Shown here piece by piece: positions 28,478 through 37,789 of a DNA stretch of 64,000 nt. A model generated the notes under the pieces. It worked only from the letters and a program-made list of their open reading frames with translations, made no database searches and was not told the DNA's origin. Made by a program: the position numbers and the translations under genes. Location of the stretch: contig JAEXOU010000005.1 of the NCBI GenBank assembly GCA_023439125.1, positions 310,001 through 374,000 of the forward strand, read 5' to 3'. The DNA comes from Bacillota bacterium. Its GTDB lineage: Bacteria; Bacillota; Clostridia; Lachnospirales; Lachnospiraceae. Each line of letters starts with the position of its first letter. Within the stretch, counting starts at the first letter, position 1.

Positions 28478-30220
28478 TTGAAAACACTAAAGAGATTTTT
28501 TAGATCCATTCGTCTTCCGAATTCAGGAACGATGATGTTTCTTATCTATCTTACTTGTGGTCTAATCCCTATGCTGTTAGTAACAAGCTTCCTTTTTCAT
28601 GAGATGCAAAATGAATTGATCAGTCAAGTAAAACAATCAGAACATGTAGAACTGAACATGATTTCAAATGAAATAAATGAGTGCATTACAACAATAGAAA
28701 TGGTTTCAGAAGCGATATCGAGTACTATTGATACGAATGATCAAGAAATCGATGAGGCATATTTCACCTTATTTGGGGATAATATGAATCTCTATCGTAA
28801 TGAGATTGCAAAGATATCAATCTATATGAATAATCCAACGATTCGAGAAAACTCATATTTTCATTATTCAAATGAAGATATAGTGAAGTATGGGTGGTAT
28901 CAAAATGCTAAGAAGGCAAATGGAAAGTCTGTTTGGAATTATCATTATGACGATTTGTATCAGAGTAATTTTCTTTGTTTAAATCGTGAAATAAAAAAAG
29001 AAGACGGAAGTGTTGTAGGAATTCTAGATATTAGTTTGAATCCAGATAAGTTGAATACTAATATCAAAGACCGACAATGGGATACTAAGATCTTGTTTAA
29101 TCACAAGACGATAGCGTCCAATCATGGTTCATATAATGATTGGAATCTTAACGATATATTAAAAGACAAAACGAGTACATATATTAGTAAGGATGTTTAT
29201 CATGACTATAATAAAATATTAGTATCTGTTATTCGTAAGAATGTTATCAATACTGATGATGAGTTAATCATCATATCATACATACCTTATGAGGAAATGC
29301 TAAAAACTGTAAATAGCAAGAGAATGAAGAGTTTACTAGTGATATTCATTGTTTTTCTTGTGACATTATTATTCATATGTGCATTTGCTAGTTTATACAG
29401 CCATCAGATGAAACGTTTCCGTTATGAAATGCATGAAGCAGCCAATGGTAATTTTAATTTACCGGAGAGTATAGGTGGCGGAGATGAGATCAGTTTATTA
29501 TATCAAGATCTAAACAGTATGGTACAGCAGATAAAAGAGCTCTTAGATTTCTCTTATGCAGAAGATATTCATAAGGAAAAATTACTTCAAAGACAAAAAG
29601 AAGTTGAATTTAAAATGCTTGCAAGTCAAATCAATCCTCATTTTTTATATAATACATTAGAGACGATTCGAATGAGAGCTGTAATCAGTGGTCAGAATGA
29701 GATTGAAGAGATAATTAAGATGTTAGTTCAACTTCTACGACGGAATGTGCATGCATCAAGTGAAATATTGACAATAAGTGAAGAATTAGAATTAGTAGAG
29801 TGTTATATGAGGATTCAACAGTATCGATTTATGAATCGAATTCATTATAAGATTACTTGTAACGAGAAACTTAAGCAATATAAGATATTACCTTTATTAC
29901 TACAACCAATCGTTGAAAATGCTGTAATTCATGGACTGGAAATGAAGCTTGGTGGTGGAGTCATCGCAATTAATGTACAGCTTAAGGATTCCTGCTGCAT
30001 TATTCATGTATATGACAATGGCTTAGGTATGAATAAAAAGGATTTAGAGGATGTAAGAGCTCAGATCAGTGATTTTGATTGTTTGGATCGTACACAGGTT
30101 GGGTTAGCAAACGTAAATCAACGGATTAAACTTTTTTATGGGAATGAATACGGAATTGAATTAGATAGTATAGAAAACAAATTTACTACCGTTACAATAA
30201 AACTTCCATATCTATCATAA
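28478..30220 (+). CDS. Sensor histidine kinase, YesM type
   Basis: 580-aa membrane kinase. A hydrophobic segment at about 20-40, an extracellular sensing domain of about 240 aa, a second membrane segment near 290-310 and a HAMP linker are followed by the LytS/YesM-type kinase core. The phospho-acceptor is His388 in SQINPHFLYNTLE and the ATP-binding N-box is PIVENAVIHGLE, with a DNGLGMN G-box. TTG start with GGAGGGG 3-8 nt upstream. It probably senses the substrate of the upstream importer and phosphorylates the response regulator encoded 17 nt downstream. Confidence 0.9.
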   Translation: MKTLKRFFRSIRLPNSGTMMFLIYLTCGLIPMLLVTSFLFHEMQNELISQVKQSEHVELNMISNEINECITTIEMVSEAISSTIDTNDQEIDEAYFTLFGDNMNLYRNEIAKISIYMNNPTIRENSYFHYSNEDIVKYGWYQNAKKANGKSVWNYHYDDLYQSNFLCLNREIKKEDGSVVGILDISLNPDKLNTNIKDRQWDTKILFNHKTIASNHGSYNDWNLNDILKDKTSTYISKDVYHDYNKILVSVIRKNVINTDDELIIISYIPYEEMLKTVNSKRMKSLLVIFIVFLVTLLFICAFASLYSHQMKRFRYEMHEAANGNFNLPESIGGGDEISLLYQDLNSMVQQIKELLDFSYAEDIHKEKLLQRQKEVEFKMLASQINPHFLYNTLETIRMRAVISGQNEIEEIIKMLVQLLRRNVHASSEILTISEELELVECYMRIQQYRFMNRIHYKITCNEKLKQYKILPLLLQPIVENAVIHGLEMKLGGGVIAINVQLKDSCCIIHVYDNGLGMNKKDLEDVRAQISDFDCLDRTQVGLANVNQRIKLFYGNEYGIELDSIENKFTTVTIKLPYLS

Positions 30221-30237
30221 ATAAGGAGTGTTACGTT

Positions 30238-31761
30238 ATGTATAGAATGATGATTATCGATGATGAACCAATAGTGATTTGTGGTATTAAAAAGATTATT
30301 GCCTGGGAAAAGTATAAGATAGAGATCTGTGGTGAGGCTGAGGATGGAGAAGAAGGCTTGAAAAGAATCATTGAGTTAATGCCAGACTTAGCATTAATTG
30401 ATCTTAAGATGCCGGGAATAAATGGTATTGATCTCATACAAAGAGTAAAAGAATTCAATCAAGATATTGTATTTATCATATTAACTGGATTTGCAGAATT
30501 TGAGTATGCTAGAAAAGCAATGGAATTAGGTGTTGTAAATTACATTTTAAAACCGGTTGATGAAACAAAATTAATTGATATCATAAGGAAGACATTACTG
30601 CACATTGAACAAAAAAGAATGTTGATGAATCTAAAGAATAAGACAATCGAAAATGATAAGATGGAATGTTTGCGAAGTCTTTTATTTGTATCAAATCAAT
30701 CCATAGCTGAAAAGTCTGATTTACTAAAGCAATTATTTAAATCAAGAAATTACTGTGTTGCAGTGGTACAAAGTAAGGAATTTTATATTGGAATGAGCTT
30801 GAATTGGGACATGAGGATCAAAACACTACTAAATAACATTCGTAATGTTACTGTTGTTACTTTTGACAATAAAGTTGCATTGGTATCTGAAGACCGAGAT
30901 TATAAGGAATTTGCCCATAAGCTTTCGGAGAATAATGAAAAACTTAAAATGATCTATGGTACAGACTATTTTATTACAGTCGGCCAAAATATTAATAATA
31001 TTTCGGATCTTCATTATTCGATGGAATGTGCGGTTCTTCTTCAGGAATATCGGTTTATTTATTGGGAACAAGGGGTCATTACGATTGATATATTTAAGGA
31101 TAGAAGTGATGTGGATCTAAATGCATTATTTATTCAATTAGGTAATTTTATTCAAACTGGATCGATTGAAAAGATTAAAAAGACGATTTTACGAATTGGT
31201 GATTGCTTAAGACAATCGGTACGAAAAGAACAAGATATAAAAACTATGGTAATACAAAACACTTTATTATTACAAAGGGATCTTCAAGCAAAATATGATT
31301 CCTATCAGATACCTTTTCATTCCGCTGATTATATAAGGGATGATATTAACTATTCGATCACGTTATCTAAACTACTAGAAAAAGGAATATGTTATACAAC
31401 ATTGTTGGCAAACGAAATTGCAAAAAATACAGGTGATTCACTCGTTGAGCAGATTCTTGTATATATGGAATCGAATTATAGTAGTGATTTAAAAGTTGCT
31501 GAAGTAGCAGAACTGTTTCATTATAGCAATACATATTTTGGCCGAATTATTAAAAATGCTACTGGTAAAGTGTTTCATCAGCTACTAGATGAAATCAGGA
31601 TTGAACATGCAAAAGAGTATTTATTAAATACGAATATGAAAATCTACCAGATATCTAAATTAGTTGGTTATAAGGACGAAGATTTTTTCTATGAGAAGTT
31701 TCGCAAAATCGTTGGTCTTACAGCAAAAAAGTATCGCGATAAGATGAGACGGACGTTATAG
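30238..31761 (+). CDS. AraC-type response regulator, YesN type
   Basis: 507-aa regulator. The receiver domain has the acidic pair IIDDEP, phospho-acceptor Asp55 in LALIDLKMPG and Lys in NYILKPVDE. A middle region of about 270 aa is followed by two AraC helix-turn-helix motifs, VAEVAELFHYSNTYFGRII and YQISKLVGYKDEDFFYEKF. AAGGAG precedes the ATG. With the YesM-type kinase it likely activates the upstream importer; the 22499-22516 inverted repeat is one candidate target. Confidence 0.92.
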   Translation: MYRMMIIDDEPIVICGIKKIIAWEKYKIEICGEAEDGEEGLKRIIELMPDLALIDLKMPGINGIDLIQRVKEFNQDIVFIILTGFAEFEYARKAMELGVVNYILKPVDETKLIDIIRKTLLHIEQKRMLMNLKNKTIENDKMECLRSLLFVSNQSIAEKSDLLKQLFKSRNYCVAVVQSKEFYIGMSLNWDMRIKTLLNNIRNVTVVTFDNKVALVSEDRDYKEFAHKLSENNEKLKMIYGTDYFITVGQNINNISDLHYSMECAVLLQEYRFIYWEQGVITIDIFKDRSDVDLNALFIQLGNFIQTGSIEKIKKTILRIGDCLRQSVRKEQDIKTMVIQNTLLLQRDLQAKYDSYQIPFHSADYIRDDINYSITLSKLLEKGICYTTLLANEIAKNTGDSLVEQILVYMESNYSSDLKVAEVAELFHYSNTYFGRIIKNATGKVFHQLLDEIRIEHAKEYLLNTNMKIYQISKLVGYKDEDFFYEKFRKIVGLTAKKYRDKMRRTL

Positions 31762-31775
31762 AGAACTAGCATAAG

Positions 31776-31813
31776 AGCCTTCATTGTGGCAGCACCACAG
31801 TGAGGGCTTTTTA
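31776..31813 (+). terminator. Rho-independent terminator
   Basis: AGCCTTCATTGTGG pairs with CCACAGTGAGGGCT around CAGCA, followed by TTTTTATT. It ends the importer/two-component region. Confidence 0.85.
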
Positions 31814-31970
31814 TTGTAATAAATTGACTTAGTAATTACATGAAGTTGTCACTAAAATGTATTAAGTGACTGTTTGAGTGTAACTCATGACAAAAGCCCT
31901 TGTTAACAGAATCATGAATATTTATGATAACCGTATAAATATTTTAAATGTAAAACAAGGAGAGCTTAGA

Positions 31971-32852
31971 ATGAAAAAAAAATTAATCTTTAATTCAAGT
32001 CTTGTAGTAGTAGTTTGGTTAATCTCACTCGTTATTGGAAGTGTTTTAGTACAAAATGTATTTCAAGAACGATTGGAGAATACGCTTTTTTCAGATTATA
32101 TCCAGATGATTGTTCTTTATCTATTTGTGATTGCGATGATCTTAACGATTACAAAATTATTAAAGCAAGATAGTTTGATCAAAGAGATAAAACTAATTAA
32201 TTTTCGCATTGGCTTGATGGGGGTACTAAGTATACTTATTTGTTTTGGTGGAGACATTTTTTTGCTCGTTGAATTTATCAAAACATTACTTGAAAAGAAG
32301 GAATTAGGTACAATAATTTTGGCAGAACCATATCTATTTATTATGTCTATGATTGCTTATTTTCTTGTTGGTTTCTCAGAAGAATTATGTTTTCGAGGAA
32401 TAGTATTAAAAATGTGGATAAACCAAGATAGAGAGAAAAATAGAAGCTGGATAAAACCAACGTTGGTGATTTCAATCGTTTTTGGACTAGTACATTTAGT
32501 AAATTTGTCAAATGGATTATACTTTGCAAATATTGTTTATACACTAGCACAAGTTCTATTTGCAAGTATGTATGGAGTGATCTTTTCGGGGATTATGCGC
32601 AAAACAAATTCTGTTTTGTGTTGTGGATTGATTCATGGTACAATTAATTTACTTGGAAATAGTGCAGAATTAATTGTTTCAATTAATATAATGAATATAA
32701 TTCCAAAAGAAATCATGGACCAGCATAGTGTATTATCTGGATTGATTACAATTATAGTTGTAATTCCGGGATTTTTGTGGGGAATTCATGTTTGTAAGAA
32801 TAAGAATACCATAGGAGCGCTTTATGAAAGTGACATTGAAGCAAGAGCTTAA
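31971..32852 (+). CDS. CPBP (CAAX protease/Abi) family membrane protease
   Basis: 293-aa multi-pass membrane protein with about seven hydrophobic segments. The catalytic EExxxR motif reads EELCFRG (Glu137, Glu138, Arg142) and later segments carry the expected His residues (FGLVHLVNL, LIHGTINLLG). The family includes Abi proteins that process or give immunity to bacteriocins. AAGGAGAG precedes the ATG at 31971; the frame extends upstream to 31887 without a ribosome site. Its 3' end overlaps the next gene by 29 nt. It may have a role in peptide immunity given the two ABC exporters downstream (inference). Confidence 0.87.
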   Translation: MKKKLIFNSSLVVVVWLISLVIGSVLVQNVFQERLENTLFSDYIQMIVLYLFVIAMILTITKLLKQDSLIKEIKLINFRIGLMGVLSILICFGGDIFLLVEFIKTLLEKKELGTIILAEPYLFIMSMIAYFLVGFSEELCFRGIVLKMWINQDREKNRSWIKPTLVISIVFGLVHLVNLSNGLYFANIVYTLAQVLFASMYGVIFSGIMRKTNSVLCCGLIHGTINLLGNSAELIVSINIMNIIPKEIMDQHSVLSGLITIIVVIPGFLWGIHVCKNKNTIGALYESDIEARA

Positions 32853-33264
32853 TAAAGAATTGGAAGTAATTATAATTTATCCTCGTAGGGATGATTTTGT
32901 AGATCAAATAGAAACGTATATTAATATGCTATCACAGGTAATTCCGATTACACACAATAATCAGACGGTTACGATTCCTATTAGAGATATCTGCTATATT
33001 GAGACGGTGGACCGAAAAGTATTTGTTTATACTAATGATCAAATATTTCAGTCAAATAAAAAATTATTTCAGTTGGAATTAGAGTTGAAAAACTATGGGA
33101 TTCGAAAAGTAAATAAATGTTGTTTAGTGAATGTTGCAAAGCTCAAAGCCATCAAAAATGTACATAATAGCAGACTAGAAGCGCAACTATCTAATGGAGA
33201 GAAAATTCAGGTATCAAGAACGTATATCTCAAACATAAGGAAAGGATTATTGTTGGTGGAATAA
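32824..33264 (+). CDS. LytTR-domain transcriptional regulator
   Basis: 146-aa DNA-binding protein without a receiver domain. The C-terminal half has IPIRDICYIETVDRKVFVYT, HKxL-like spacing and VNKCCLVNVAKLKAIK, then GEKIQVSRTYI, all standard LytTR (AlgR/AgrA-type) beta-strand motifs. It is followed with no gap by a DUF3021 membrane protein, the usual partner. Its ATG lies inside the CPBP gene. The pair normally controls a nearby transporter. Confidence 0.88.
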   Translation: MKVTLKQELNKELEVIIIYPRRDDFVDQIETYINMLSQVIPITHNNQTVTIPIRDICYIETVDRKVFVYTNDQIFQSNKKLFQLELELKNYGIRKVNKCCLVNVAKLKAIKNVHNSRLEAQLSNGEKIQVSRTYISNIRKGLLLVE

Positions 33265-33669
33265 ATGAAAGAATTTATGAAGAAAATGCCCAATATTATT
33301 CTATATAGTTTTGCATTGGTGGGGATAGCATTATTCTGGACTAATTTTGCAGAAGCCGCCTTATTTGATCATTTGTGGTGGAAAGAATTTAGTGTAATAG
33401 GATCTATTTTTTTGTATGGATTGATACTTTTCACAGGATTTTGGATTGTAGAAAAGATCCAGATCATAAATTATGTAGTTGAAATATTTGTTGAGTTTGT
33501 GATATTTGCAATATTGTACCTTGTTTTTGGTTATATTTTTGGCTGGTATCAATGGGAGCGTTGGTGGGCAATGCCAATCCAGAGTTTACCGATCTTTGTA
33601 ATACTATATTTCTTGAGGTATCGTGGTATTCAAAAAGAATTGAAAAAGATTGACGAGTTATTGAAGTGA
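33265..33669 (+). CDS. DUF3021-type membrane protein
   Basis: 134-aa protein with four hydrophobic segments, which begins directly after the LytTR stop codon. The order, size and the charged end (IQKELKKIDELLK) match the DUF3021 family that is encoded beside LytTR regulators and may hold the regulator at the membrane. No enzymatic motif is visible. Confidence 0.75.
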   Translation: MKEFMKKMPNIILYSFALVGIALFWTNFAEAALFDHLWWKEFSVIGSIFLYGLILFTGFWIVEKIQIINYVVEIFVEFVIFAILYLVFGYIFGWYQWERWWAMPIQSLPIFVILYFLRYRGIQKELKKIDELLK

Positions 33670-33701
33670 CATAATAACCAGATAGAAAGAGGAAGATAAT
33701 T

Positions 33702-34340
33702 ATGGCATTAGTTAAATGTCCTGAATGTGGAAGAGAAAATATATCTGATTCAGAAGAAAATTGTCCTAATTGTTGTTATGGAATAAAGGCATATTACGAC
33801 CTGATAAAGCATGAAGAGGAAAAACAAGAACAAGCAAGACAAGAGCAAATAAGGCAAGAACAAGCAAAACAAGAACAAGCAAAACAAGAAGTACTTAAAC
33901 GAAGTCAAATTGAAATAGCTGAATTGAAGTATCGTGAAGAATTTATTAAGAGTGTTCCTAGACTTAAGAGACCTAAATTAGTTGCACCTATTCTAATATT
34001 ATTAATCTCTCCTTTATGCTTCTTGTTTGGCAAATTGGAATTAGAATCACCAGTAAAGGGAATACCAAGAGGTATACCACAAACTGATTATTATGACCCT
34101 GTTGTTGCTGGTGTATTATATATAGTGATTGGTATAGGTTTTATTTGTTACGCAATATATTTATTCTATAAGAGAATGAAGAGATATCGACTTTCTAAAA
34201 TAAGCTTTGAGGAATATCAAAGACAGGTTATTAGAGCCAAAGAACAAGGTGACAAAGCAAAAGGAATAGGAAGAGCAATAGTAATAATAATGACATTAAT
34301 CGTAATTCTAAGTGTAGTCATTACTGTTATCATATATTAG
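33702..34340 (+). CDS. Zinc-ribbon membrane protein with glutamine-rich coiled coil
   Basis: 212 aa. The N terminus is a zinc ribbon (CPECGRENISDSEENCPNC). Residues 42-65 are a repetitive QEQARQEQIRQEQAKQEQ segment that would form a helical rod, encoded by near-identical DNA repeats at about 33826-33895. Two or three membrane segments follow (about 95-110, 140-160, 190-210). AGAGGAAG precedes the ATG. The layout is common among uncharacterised Lachnospiraceae proteins; function unknown. Confidence 0.65.
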   Translation: MALVKCPECGRENISDSEENCPNCCYGIKAYYDLIKHEEEKQEQARQEQIRQEQAKQEQAKQEVLKRSQIEIAELKYREEFIKSVPRLKRPKLVAPILILLISPLCFLFGKLELESPVKGIPRGIPQTDYYDPVVAGVLYIVIGIGFICYAIYLFYKRMKRYRLSKISFEEYQRQVIRAKEQGDKAKGIGRAIVIIMTLIVILSVVITVIIY

Positions 34341-34500
34341 AAATGAAACTGTCTGTAATATTTTTTTTGTTTGCAAACAGGTACTTAGACTATGAAATAT
34401 ACATACAGAGAATGGAAAAAGGTATACGACATTATTAATTTGATGAGTTTTGCATATGCTAAGGATAAAATTTGATTAGAAAGCAATGGAGAATAAAGTA

Positions 34501-34791
34501 ATGAAATATTTTGTGGTTGAAGGTACCCTTCACGTACAAGAGATAGACGATAACCTTATGAATGAACATATGGAGTATACGAATAATAAAATAAAAGAAG
34601 GTGTCATATTAACAACTGGCTTGAAGGTAGACATGAGCGGAGGACTTTTTATTATTAAGTCGAACTCATTGGATGAACTCTATAAATACTTGAATAATGA
34701 ACCTTTTTATAGAGCTGGTGTTCAAAGCTACTCTGCCATAGAGTTTACCCCTCATTATGTGAATGAAGAAGCAAAAGAATGGTTGAGCTAA
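34501..34791 (+). CDS. YciI-like (YCII-related) small protein
   Basis: 96 aa. MKYFVVEGTLH, GVILTTGLKVDMSGGLFIIK and LDELYKYLNNEPFYRAGV follow the ferredoxin-like dimeric YCII/Dabb pattern: first strand, GxxxxxG turn, then a helix entering a short DP/EP-F segment. GGAG at 34488-34491 supports the ATG at 34501 rather than the in-frame ATG at 34486. Substrate unknown. It may be a monocistronic gene. Confidence 0.6.
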   Translation: MKYFVVEGTLHVQEIDDNLMNEHMEYTNNKIKEGVILTTGLKVDMSGGLFIIKSNSLDELYKYLNNEPFYRAGVQSYSAIEFTPHYVNEEAKEWLS

Positions 34792-34795
34792 GAAA

Positions 34796-34862
34796 TTTGC
34801 AGGATGCAAACCACCTAAAGAACAACAGTAGAAAAATCAGCAGAAAAATCAGCAGAAACACT
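34796..34862 (+). pseudogene. Scar of a lipoprotein gene related to the one at 35046
   Basis: GCAGGATGCAAACCACC and the following GAA/GCAGAAAAATCAG repeats closely resemble the segment at 35097-35145 that encodes the lipobox and first mature residues of the downstream lipoprotein. A stop interrupts the frame. It is either a deleted paralogue or a partial duplication. Confidence 0.45.
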
Positions 34863-34870
34863 ATAAAGTA

Positions 34871-34903
34871 AGGCCGACTGTATTATCCAGTCAGCCTGTT
34901 TTT
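34871..34903 (+). terminator. Rho-independent terminator
   Basis: AGGCCGACTG and CAGTCAGCCT pair with one mismatch around TATTATC; GTTTTT follows. Confidence 0.7.
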
Positions 34904-35045
34904 ATGATAGAAAATCTCTACCGCTATGGAATATTTCAAGTCGTGAATGAAACTGTAACCTTGTAATGGACAAGATTGTATTGTATAGTATTAATATACA
35001 GTTTATGGAAAATTATGAAAGTATGTTTGATTGGAGGTATAAGAT

Positions 35046-35672
35046 ATGAAAAAACTTATTGCTTTGATGTTGGTGGTAATTAGTATTTGTGCTTTTGCAG
35101 GATGCGAACCACCAAAAGAAGGACCAGCAGAAAAACCAGTAATCTACCTATATCCAGAGACTGAGACTGAAGTAAGTGTAGAGTTGGACTATAAGGGAAG
35201 ATTAACCTGTACATATCCTGAGTACTCAGAGGGCTGGAAAGTCATAGCAAAACCTGATGGGACACTGATAGATATAGAAGCAAACAGGGAGTACTCCTAT
35301 TTATTCTGGGAGGGAGAATCAGATACTGAGTATGATATGACAACCGGATATGTGGTAAAGGGTGAGGAGACGGAACAATTTTTACATAATATGCTTTCCA
35401 AGATGGGATTACTACCAAAAGAGTACAACGAATTCATTGTTTACTGGCTTCCACAAATGCAGGATAATGCCTACAATCTTATAACATTCCAGAATGAGTG
35501 TTATACAGAAAGTGCAAAACTTACCATTACTCCAAAACCAGACTCTATTCTCCGTGTTTTTATGGCATATCAAGCACTAGAGACACCGACTGAGGTGCAA
35601 GAACCTACCATTATTCCATTTGAACGTACAGGATTTACTGTGGTTGAATGGGGAGGAACTGAGGTAAAATAA
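35046..35672 (+). CDS. Lipoprotein of unknown function (KPVIYLYPE type)
   Basis: 208 aa. Signal peptide with lipobox CAFAGC (Cys20 lipidated), then KPVIYLYPETETEVSVELDY, a motif that opens a recurrent Firmicute secreted domain. The rest is beta-rich with YSYLFWEGES, FIVYWLPQMQ and a VVEWGG end. GGAGG precedes the ATG. The protein would sit on the outer face of the membrane. It is followed immediately by a small membrane protein and the ABC exporter genes. Confidence 0.75.
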   Translation: MKKLIALMLVVISICAFAGCEPPKEGPAEKPVIYLYPETETEVSVELDYKGRLTCTYPEYSEGWKVIAKPDGTLIDIEANREYSYLFWEGESDTEYDMTTGYVVKGEETEQFLHNMLSKMGLLPKEYNEFIVYWLPQMQDNAYNLITFQNECYTESAKLTITPKPDSILRVFMAYQALETPTEVQEPTIIPFERTGFTVVEWGGTEVK

Positions 35673-36035
35673 TTGATCAAAAAGAAGATAACTTTATTTT
35701 ATATCCTGTTTTTTCTCATAGGTACGATCGTATTTATTATAATGATTACTCAAATTGATATTCCAGTCTATGAGACCTATAGCGGGAGAGTATGTCATTT
35801 AGATGATAAAGTGATAATTAGAACAGAGGAAACAGCACCGAAAGCAGAAAAGGTGTTTTATTTTATCAACCGCAATGAATGGATTGAATCAACATGTGAA
35901 TATAGTACGCAATATTCAGGTTATTTAATGGAAAATGTACGGGAATTGAAAGATGATACTATAGTAGAGGTAGATATTCCAATAAAAACGATCTCATTGT
36001 TTGAAGCTATTTTTAAAAAAGGCGGAAATTTATAA
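35673..36035 (+). CDS. Small membrane-anchored protein preceding ABC exporter
   Basis: 120 aa with one N-terminal membrane helix (FYILFFLIGTIVFIIMIT) and an extracytoplasmic beta-rich part. TTG start supported by GAGGT 7 nt upstream. It overlaps the ATG of the ABC gene at 36035, so it is translationally coupled to the exporter. Its form resembles short accessory membrane proteins of peptide exporters, but I do not recognise the family. Confidence 0.6.
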   Translation: MIKKKITLFYILFFLIGTIVFIIMITQIDIPVYETYSGRVCHLDDKVIIRTEETAPKAEKVFYFINRNEWIESTCEYSTQYSGYLMENVRELKDDTIVEVDIPIKTISLFEAIFKKGGNL

Positions 36036-37777
36036 TGAAAAATGGAGATTCAAAAGGGGTAAAACTTAATTATTTTACAACAACAAAATTTCTACTTCAA
36101 TTTATTACAGACTTTAAGCTTGAATATAGTTTGTTTTATGTTGGCTGGTTATTTCATACGATTGTTTTGGTCATTACACCAATCATATTTGGAATTATGG
36201 TCAATCAAATTGTATATTACCAAAATTTAAATTTATTTATTACTTTAGGTATGGTCTTTTTATTCGTTACCGTTTTTGGAGTTATTCTTTATTTTCTCAT
36301 TTATGAAATGTATGCATATCTATGGAATGCTGTTAACCGACAATTAAGACTAAAACTATTTCGGAGTCTTATGCGTTTAAGTATGACAGAGTACAATAAG
36401 CTAAAACACGGTGAGACAGTTAATATGATTGAATTTTGGTCCATTGAAGGTGTCAATTTTCTAATCAGGAACGTTGTTCATTTCCTTAATAATCTAGTTC
36501 TTCTTATTGTAAGCATTGGTATCATTTTTTTTATTAATTGGAGATTTGCATTAATTACTATTATATTGGTACCCATTTCGGTAACTATTTCATTACATAT
36601 AGGAAAAAAGGTGCGCTCTAATAGTGATAAAAATAAAGATATGTATGCTAGTTATTTTAGTTGGCTATTTGAATTAGTTCATGCGTTTACTGAAATACGT
36701 TTTTTAGGGGCAGAAAAGAAAGTTTGTGCTCAGTTTGAACAAAAACAAACAGCTATTAATGAGAATAACACTAAAATTGCTTTTGATAATTTGATTGCAA
36801 AGGAAAGTTTAGTTAACATAAAAAATATAATCCTATTAGCTCAATATGGTTTGTTAGCATATCTGGCAATTAAAAATGATATGACCATAGGTACGATTAC
36901 TGCATTATTAACTTTTTTTAATATAGTCTCTAATACACTCACAGAAGTGGTCGAAAGATGTATAGATGCTCAAAAAAGGATATCAAAAATTCAACAAATA
37001 AAAGATTTTTTAGATCAAGGGAACTATTGTGATCATGTACAAGATCAAGTTCCATTGCAGGATAAAGTGGAGTGCATCGAGTTTCAAAATTGCTGTTTTT
37101 CTTATGGAGAGGAAGCAATTTTAAATGACATTAGTTTTACAGTGAGAAAGGGCCAGAAGATAGCGGTAGTTGGTAATTCTGGAAGTGGTAAAAGTACTCT
37201 TTTGAGTTTATTACTTAATTTCTATGAACCAACGAGCGGGAAAGTGCTTGTGAACGGAAAAAACATGAATGAAATCAACATCGAATCATTTTATCGTCAT
37301 GTAAGTGTTGTGTTTCAAAATGTTTTATTATTGAAAGGAAATATTAAAAATAATATATTGATGGGGAAAATAGATTCAGAAGAGAAGATGATTGACTCCT
37401 GTAAGGCAGCTGCAATCTATGATGAAATCTCTTTGATGGAACAAGGATTTGATTCATATGTAGAAGGGGCTGGATCAAATTTATCAGGTGGTCAGCGTCA
37501 AAGAATCGGAATTGCCAGGGCGTATGTAAGAGACGCTGATGTGGTAGTCCTTGATGAGGCAACTTCAGCATTGGATGCAGAAAATGAATCTAAAATTGTG
37601 AATGAGTGGAAGAGAATATTAATCAATAAGATAGGTGTAATCGTATCACATAGACTTAATGTTGTTATGAATTGTGATTATGTTATTATGCTTAACTCAG
37701 GACAAATTTGCGCAAAAGGGACACCTTTACAGATGATGGAAAATCAAGAATTTAGGGATTTATTTGGTATTACTTAA
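36035..37777 (+). CDS. ABC exporter, fused permease-ATPase, subunit 1
   Basis: 580 aa: six membrane segments (about 30-310) then an ATPase. Walker A VGNSGSGKST, Q-loop VVFQNVLLLKG, signature NLSGGQRQR, Walker B VVVLDEATSALD and H-loop IVSHRLN are intact. The order membrane domain-ATPase is that of MsbA/LmrA/BmrA-type exporters; no C39 peptidase is present. The stop is 12 nt before the second ABC gene, so the two probably form a heterodimer. Substrate could be a peptide, lipid or drug. Confidence 0.9.
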   Translation: MKNGDSKGVKLNYFTTTKFLLQFITDFKLEYSLFYVGWLFHTIVLVITPIIFGIMVNQIVYYQNLNLFITLGMVFLFVTVFGVILYFLIYEMYAYLWNAVNRQLRLKLFRSLMRLSMTEYNKLKHGETVNMIEFWSIEGVNFLIRNVVHFLNNLVLLIVSIGIIFFINWRFALITIILVPISVTISLHIGKKVRSNSDKNKDMYASYFSWLFELVHAFTEIRFLGAEKKVCAQFEQKQTAINENNTKIAFDNLIAKESLVNIKNIILLAQYGLLAYLAIKNDMTIGTITALLTFFNIVSNTLTEVVERCIDAQKRISKIQQIKDFLDQGNYCDHVQDQVPLQDKVECIEFQNCCFSYGEEAILNDISFTVRKGQKIAVVGNSGSGKSTLLSLLLNFYEPTSGKVLVNGKNMNEINIESFYRHVSVVFQNVLLLKGNIKNNILMGKIDSEEKMIDSCKAAAIYDEISLMEQGFDSYVEGAGSNLSGGQRQRIGIARAYVRDADVVVLDEATSALDAENESKIVNEWKRILINKIGVIVSHRLNVVMNCDYVIMLNSGQICAKGTPLQMMENQEFRDLFGIT

Positions 37778-37789
37778 AGGAGATAATCC

